From: Polymorphobacter fuscus
GTDB lineage: Bacteria > Pseudomonadota > Alphaproteobacteria > Sphingomonadales > Sphingomonadaceae
DNA length: 64,000 bases
NCBI RefSeq assembly: GCF_011927825.1
Contig: NZ_JAATJI010000001.1
Span: 930,001-994,000 of the forward strand
Reading direction: 5' to 3'
The position numbers and the translations under genes are program-made. The notes under the pieces are model-generated. The model made no database searches. It had not been told where the DNA came from and saw only the letters and a program-made list of their open reading frames with translations. This document shows, piece by piece, positions 60,285 through 64,000 of the stretch (positions are counted from its first letter, which is position 1; every line of letters starts with the position of its first letter).

Positions 60285-60871
60285 CGCCGGACCTCGTCCC
60301 CGGCCATTATGGCAAGCTGCCCGGCCGCGGCGATTTCGTGCGCAGCGGTTGGGACGATGCCACCATCGAAGCGCTCGACCATTGGCTCGCCGATGGTCTG
60401 GCGGCGTGGCGGCCGGACGACGATGCCGCCTTTGCCGCCGCCTTCGCCGCGGCGCCGCACTACAGCTTCTATGCTCCCCCCGGCTGGATCGGCCCCGACG
60501 CCCTCCACGGCGTGCTCAGCCCGTCGGTCGATCGTGCCGGGCGTTTCTTCTTCCTCGTCGCCGGCCTCGCCGGCCCCGCGGCCGCGCTCTGGCACATCGC
60601 CGTCAACCGCCCCGACGTCGCCGCCGCCGCCGAAGCCGCCGTCTATGACGCGCTGGGCCCGGCGTCCGACCCGGACAGCCTTGCCGCCGCGATCGCCGCC
60701 GCCTTGCCGGACGAAACGCCGTCGTGGCGCGCCGCGCTCGCCCTTCCCGGCGACGCCATCTTCTGGGCGCAGGGCGACGGCGACCCGCTCGTCATCCGTG
60801 GCGACCGGCCCGACCCGGCGTTGCTCGCGGCGCTGCTCAATGTCCCTCATCTCGGTGGAGTCGGTGCATGA
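60281..60871 (+). CDS. tagF: T6SS-associated protein TagF
   Basis: A 196-aa ImpM-family protein, in other systems a post-translational repressor of T6SS assembly acting with the threonine phosphorylation pathway. The N terminus GHYGKLPGRGDFVRSG is the family hallmark; LSPSVDRAGRFFFLVAG follows. The start is a GTG overlapping the tssM stop (GTGA) and its TGA overlaps the pppA ATG. It stands next to pppA and ppkA, as expected for this regulatory module. Confidence 0.92.
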   Translation: MTPDLVPGHYGKLPGRGDFVRSGWDDATIEALDHWLADGLAAWRPDDDAAFAAAFAAAPHYSFYAPPGWIGPDALHGVLSPSVDRAGRFFFLVAGLAGPAAALWHIAVNRPDVAAAAEAAVYDALGPASDPDSLAAAIAAALPDETPSWRAALALPGDAIFWAQGDGDPLVIRGDRPDPALLAALLNVPHLGGVGA

Positions 60872-61623
60872 CGCGCTTTCGCATCCGCTCGGCTGCCGCC
60901 ACCCATGTCGGCGCGGTGCGCACCGTCAACGAGGATTCGATTCTCAGCCGCGACGACCTCTGCCTCTGGGTCGTCGCCGATGGCATGGGGGGCCACGCCA
61001 ACGGCCAATGGGCTTCGACGACGCTCGTCGAAACCATCGATGCCGTCCAGCTCGGCGACGACGACCCCTATCCGCACCTGCTCGGCGCCCTGTACGCCGG
61101 CAACGGCGCCATCGTCCGTGCCGGCGCCGCCAATTGCGCGTCGATGGGCACCACGGTTGTCGTGCTGCATCTGGGCGATCGCGAAGTCACCGGCCTGTGG
61201 GTCGGGGACAGCCGCATCTACCGCCGCCGCGACGGCGTTCTCAGCCAGTTGACGCGCGATCACAGCATGGTTCAGGAACTTGTCGATCGCGGCAGCATCG
61301 CCGCCGACGAAGCCGAAACCCACCCCATGGCGCACGTCCTCAGCCGGGCTGTCGGAATGGACGAGGAACTGTCCCACGATGCCTTCCGCGACGAAGCCGC
61401 CATCGGCGACGTCTATCTGCTGTGCAGCGACGGCCTGTCGAAGGTGCTGACCCATGACGCCATCGACGCCCGGCTGGCCGCCAGCCCGGCGCGGGCGGTG
61501 GAAGGCCTCATCGCCGACACGCTCGCGGCCGGCGCTCCCGACAATGTATCGGTCATCGTCGTCAGCCTCGAACAGGCGACGATGATCGCTCCGGCTTCCG
61601 GCGTACAGGCAGTTGACCAATGA
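60868..61623 (+). CDS. pppA: PP2C-type serine/threonine phosphatase PppA
   Basis: A 251-aa PPM phosphatase of the T6SS threonine phosphorylation pathway. Metal-binding motifs are VNEDSIL, VVADGMGGHANG, GDSRIYRRRDG, LCSDGLSKVL and the final APDNVSVIVV. It should reverse phosphorylation by PpkA. ATGA overlaps at both ends couple it to tagF and ppkA. Confidence 0.94.
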   Translation: MTRFRIRSAAATHVGAVRTVNEDSILSRDDLCLWVVADGMGGHANGQWASTTLVETIDAVQLGDDDPYPHLLGALYAGNGAIVRAGAANCASMGTTVVVLHLGDREVTGLWVGDSRIYRRRDGVLSQLTRDHSMVQELVDRGSIAADEAETHPMAHVLSRAVGMDEELSHDAFRDEAAIGDVYLLCSDGLSKVLTHDAIDARLAASPARAVEGLIADTLAAGAPDNVSVIVVSLEQATMIAPASGVQAVDQ

Positions 61624-63539
61624 CCGAAGATCCCGACACCCCCAAGCGCACCGTTTTCATCCGGCCGGGCGACCGCGTGCCGCCGCACGCCTCGGTGCCG
61701 CCCGCGGATGCCTCCAAACCACCCCCGGAACGCCCCGCCGAACCACCGCTGCGACCCGCGCCGCCGCCGCCGACCGGCACCCAGCGCTTCGGCATGGCCG
61801 GGCTGCTCGTCGGCGCGACGCTCAACGACAATTACCAAGTCACCCGCTACATCACCCAGGGCGGCATGGGCGAAATCTACGAAGGCCGGCAGATCCGCGG
61901 CAACGTCAAGGTCGCCATCAAGGTCATCCTGCCGCAATTCGCGGCCGACCCCGAATTCTACACCCTGCTCGAACGCGAGGCGGACCTGCTCGCCACGCTG
62001 GGCCATGACGCCATCGTCAAGTTCCGCGGCCTGTCGCACGATCCGCGCTCGCAGGTCGATTATCTGACGCTCGAATATGTCCATGGGCCGAGCCTGGAAG
62101 ATCAGATGGACCATGGCGCAGTCGATGCGCAGCAGTGCCGCTTCCTGCTGCGCCGCCTCGCCTCCGGCCTCGACGCCGCGCACGACAAGGGCGTCTATCA
62201 TCGCGATCTGTCGCCCGACAACATCCTGCTGCGCGACGGCAAGATCGAACGCGCCACGATCATCGATTTCGGCATCGCCAAGGATTCGGACACGTCGAAA
62301 AAGACCGTCATCGGCGCCGGTTTCGGCGGCAAGCTGGGCTTTGCAGCGCCCGAGGCCTTTGGCCTGTTCGGCCGCCAGATCGGCCCCTGGACCGACATCT
62401 ACAGCCTGGCGCTGGTCGTCGCTGCCGCGGCGCGCGGCAAGGTGATCGACATGGGCACCGCCACCCCGATCGACGCCATCCAGGCCCGGCAGGCCGTGCC
62501 GGCGCTCGACGGCGTCGAACCCTGGCTCGCCGCGGTCCTGGCGCGCATGCTGGAACCAGACCCCGCCAACCGCATGCGGTCGATGGCATCGGTCATCGCC
62601 GCCGTCGACACGCTGCCGGCGGTCGGCACGCCGTTCGACGCCGACACGGCGCAGGACCTCATCGCCGCCGCGGCGGCGGGCGCGCGCGAGACGACGGTTC
62701 CACCCGGGCCCGCCGCCTTCGTGCGCGTCGAGCCGCCGCGCGAAACAAGCGATCTCAAGCTCGTGCGCGCCGATGCGACGCCCGCCGCCGAACCCGCGGC
62801 GCCCAGGTCGAAACTGCCGCTGGTCATCGGCGGCGGCGTTGCACTGGCGGCGGTCGCCGGCCTCGCCATCCTGTTCACCGGGGGCAAGGACAACGCCGAT
62901 CCGGAAGCCGCCGCAACTGCCGCCACCAGCCCCGCCGCGCTCGACTGGCCCGCGGCCCGCGCCGCGCTCGCCGCGCTGCCGTGCAGCGACATCCGCGCCG
63001 TGCCGCCGGGGCCGGGGGCGACCAGCCTCGCCGTCACCGGCTGGATGGCGGCGGGCACCAGCGTTCCGGCAACGGCCGGCGGTTACCGGCTGGACAGTTC
63101 GGCCGTGATGGCGGTGTCGCCCGCGCCTTCGCCCGAAACCTGCGCCATCATCGGCCGGGTCCGCCAGGCGGCCGGCGACGCCGGCGTGCAGGGCAATCTC
63201 AAGATGCCCGGGGAGACGGTCTGGAAGTTCGCGCAGTTGCAGGACGTCGGCGGCTATCTGCAGATGCCGATCGGCCTCGGCACGCTCGGCAAGCCGCTCT
63301 ACATTGTCAACATCGACGACGGCCAGACCGACCCCGTCAAGCGGGTCAGCGCCGGCCAGGTCCCCGCCGGCACCGCCGCCTTCCCCTATCAGGGCCGGCA
63401 GCCGGTCCGCTATCTGCAGTTCTTCCTGTCGGCACCGACGCTGCCCGACAATGGCGCGGAAACCGGCAGCGGCGCCGCCGTCAGCCGCGCCTGCGCGTCC
63501 GGCTGCGAATCCACCAGCGGCTGGGTGATCCTGCAATAG
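61620..63539 (+). CDS. ppkA: Serine/threonine protein kinase PpkA with membrane anchor
   Basis: A 639-aa kinase of the T6SS threonine phosphorylation pathway. Pro-rich N terminus (30-55); kinase domain about 70-335 with the Gly loop TQGGMGEIYEG, VAIKVI lysine, the catalytic loop HRDLSPDNILL (about 192-202, Ser where most kinases have Lys) and DFGIAKD. A transmembrane helix (about 400-420, LPLVIGGGVALAAVAGLAIL) leads to a periplasmic domain with four cysteines that may sense envelope events. Convergent with the ankyrin gene at the right edge. No Fha substrate gene is visible. Confidence 0.93.
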   Translation: MTEDPDTPKRTVFIRPGDRVPPHASVPPADASKPPPERPAEPPLRPAPPPPTGTQRFGMAGLLVGATLNDNYQVTRYITQGGMGEIYEGRQIRGNVKVAIKVILPQFAADPEFYTLLEREADLLATLGHDAIVKFRGLSHDPRSQVDYLTLEYVHGPSLEDQMDHGAVDAQQCRFLLRRLASGLDAAHDKGVYHRDLSPDNILLRDGKIERATIIDFGIAKDSDTSKKTVIGAGFGGKLGFAAPEAFGLFGRQIGPWTDIYSLALVVAAAARGKVIDMGTATPIDAIQARQAVPALDGVEPWLAAVLARMLEPDPANRMRSMASVIAAVDTLPAVGTPFDADTAQDLIAAAAAGARETTVPPGPAAFVRVEPPRETSDLKLVRADATPAAEPAAPRSKLPLVIGGGVALAAVAGLAILFTGGKDNADPEAAATAATSPAALDWPAARAALAALPCSDIRAVPPGPGATSLAVTGWMAAGTSVPATAGGYRLDSSAVMAVSPAPSPETCAIIGRVRQAAGDAGVQGNLKMPGETVWKFAQLQDVGGYLQMPIGLGTLGKPLYIVNIDDGQTDPVKRVSAGQVPAGTAAFPYQGRQPVRYLQFFLSAPTLPDNGAETGSGAAVSRACASGCESTSGWVILQ

Positions 63540-63575
63540 GGGTCGCGCGGTCGCGGCTGCATCACGCCCGCCCGG

Positions 63576-64000
63576 TCACGGGCGCGGCGGCCATTGCCCC
63601 TGGCCGCGCAGCTTGCGGATTTCGGGCGGCGACGGCGGCGGCCAGGGGTAGCCTGCGCCCTTCAGGCGCGCGACGACGCCGGCCAAGGCAACACCGTCGG
63701 CGCCGGAACGATCGACCCGGCTGGTGTTGGCAAAACTCGCCACCGAATGACCCGACGGCGGGACCGTCCATGGCGACGCGCCTTTTTCAAGGAGCACGGC
63801 GACCGCTGCCCAATGGTCGGCGCCCGCTGCAGTCAGCGCCGGGGTCATGCCGATGCTGTTGCCGGCCTCGACCTTGGCGCCGGCGGCGACCAGCCGTTCG
63901 ATCGCCGGCACGGCCCCGATCAGCGCCGCTTCGTACAGGGGCGTTTCGCCGCCATGGGTGCGCGACGGGTCGGCGCCCGCCTGCAACAGCGCGTCGAGCA
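63576..64000 (-). CDS. Ankyrin-repeat protein (5' truncated by window edge)
   Basis: The visible 3' part encodes at least 141 residues with ankyrin repeats: GADPSRTHGGETPLYEAALIG, GAKVEAGNSIGMTPALTAA and HWAAVAVLLEKGASPWTV. The tail (WPPPSPPEIRKLRGQGQWPP) is proline-rich. The N terminus, and therefore any signal peptide, is beyond the window. It converges on ppkA with a 36-nt gap. Ankyrin proteins next to T6SS loci are sometimes immunity or accessory proteins, but nothing here proves that. Confidence 0.8.
   Translation of the reverse strand, partial: LDALLQAGADPSRTHGGETPLYEAALIGAVPAIERLVAAGAKVEAGNSIGMTPALTAAGADHWAAVAVLLEKGASPWTVPPSGHSVASFANTSRVDRSGADGVALAGVVARLKGAGYPWPPPSPPEIRKLRGQGQWPPRP

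Overview
The window is GC-rich, densely coding DNA from an alphaproteobacterium, most likely of the Sphingomonadales. That rests on a SciP (DUF1153)-CtrA cell-cycle pair, a PrsK/PrsR two-component pair of the PEP-CTERM/exosortase type, a very large TonB-dependent receptor of the sphingomonad style, an orphan gene-transfer-agent-type holin and GTG/ATGA-coupled operons. The genus cannot be fixed from the sequence alone. No insertion sequence, integrase, CRISPR array, rRNA or replication origin was seen.

Region 1 (1-14.9 kb) is mostly housekeeping. It holds a truncated sigma-54 activator, mnmA, sciP and ctrA with a CtrA-type box upstream of sciP, and a tight minus-strand operon rpiB-glyA-hypothetical-nrdR-trmJ. 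Then come an orphan BLUF photoreceptor, murI-thioesterase-HIBYL-CoA hydrolase, a DUF3429 membrane protein, hemB, a secreted hydroxyisourate hydrolase, a TonB-like protein, argC, a GNAT acetyltransferase and the orphan holin.

Region 2 (14.9-31.9 kb) is a catabolic/uptake island. Two exported M24 (Xaa-Pro type) peptidases, two exported paralogous serine hydrolases and a 1024-residue TonB-dependent receptor are interleaved. A MarR regulator follows. The next operon encodes a DPP-IV-like S9 peptidase, a DUF3830 protein, a BASS-family transporter and a DadA/PuuB-like FAD oxidoreductase, with a class I aminotransferase upstream. A near-perfect palindrome and a perfect CRP-type site lie in its promoter regions. 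I infer import and stepwise degradation of a proline-containing and/or ester-linked peptide substrate. The substrate is unknown, and this is the best candidate here for an undescribed system.

Region 3 (31.8-42.6 kb) carries tRNA-Pro(GGG), prsR/prsK, a marR-emrA-emrB-like efflux operon with an apparently leaderless start, a DUF1993 protein, and a patatin-GntP transporter-3-hydroxybutyrate dehydrogenase operon.

Region 4 (42.7 kb to the right end) is a type VI secretion locus on the plus strand: tssA, tssB, tssC, hcp, tagJ, tssE, tssF, tssG, tssH(clpV), a small membrane protein, tssK, tssL(OmpA), tssM, tagF, pppA and ppkA. A sigma-54-like -24/-12 element precedes tssA. No tssJ, vgrG or PAAR gene is visible. 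A truncated ankyrin-repeat gene converges on ppkA at the right edge.
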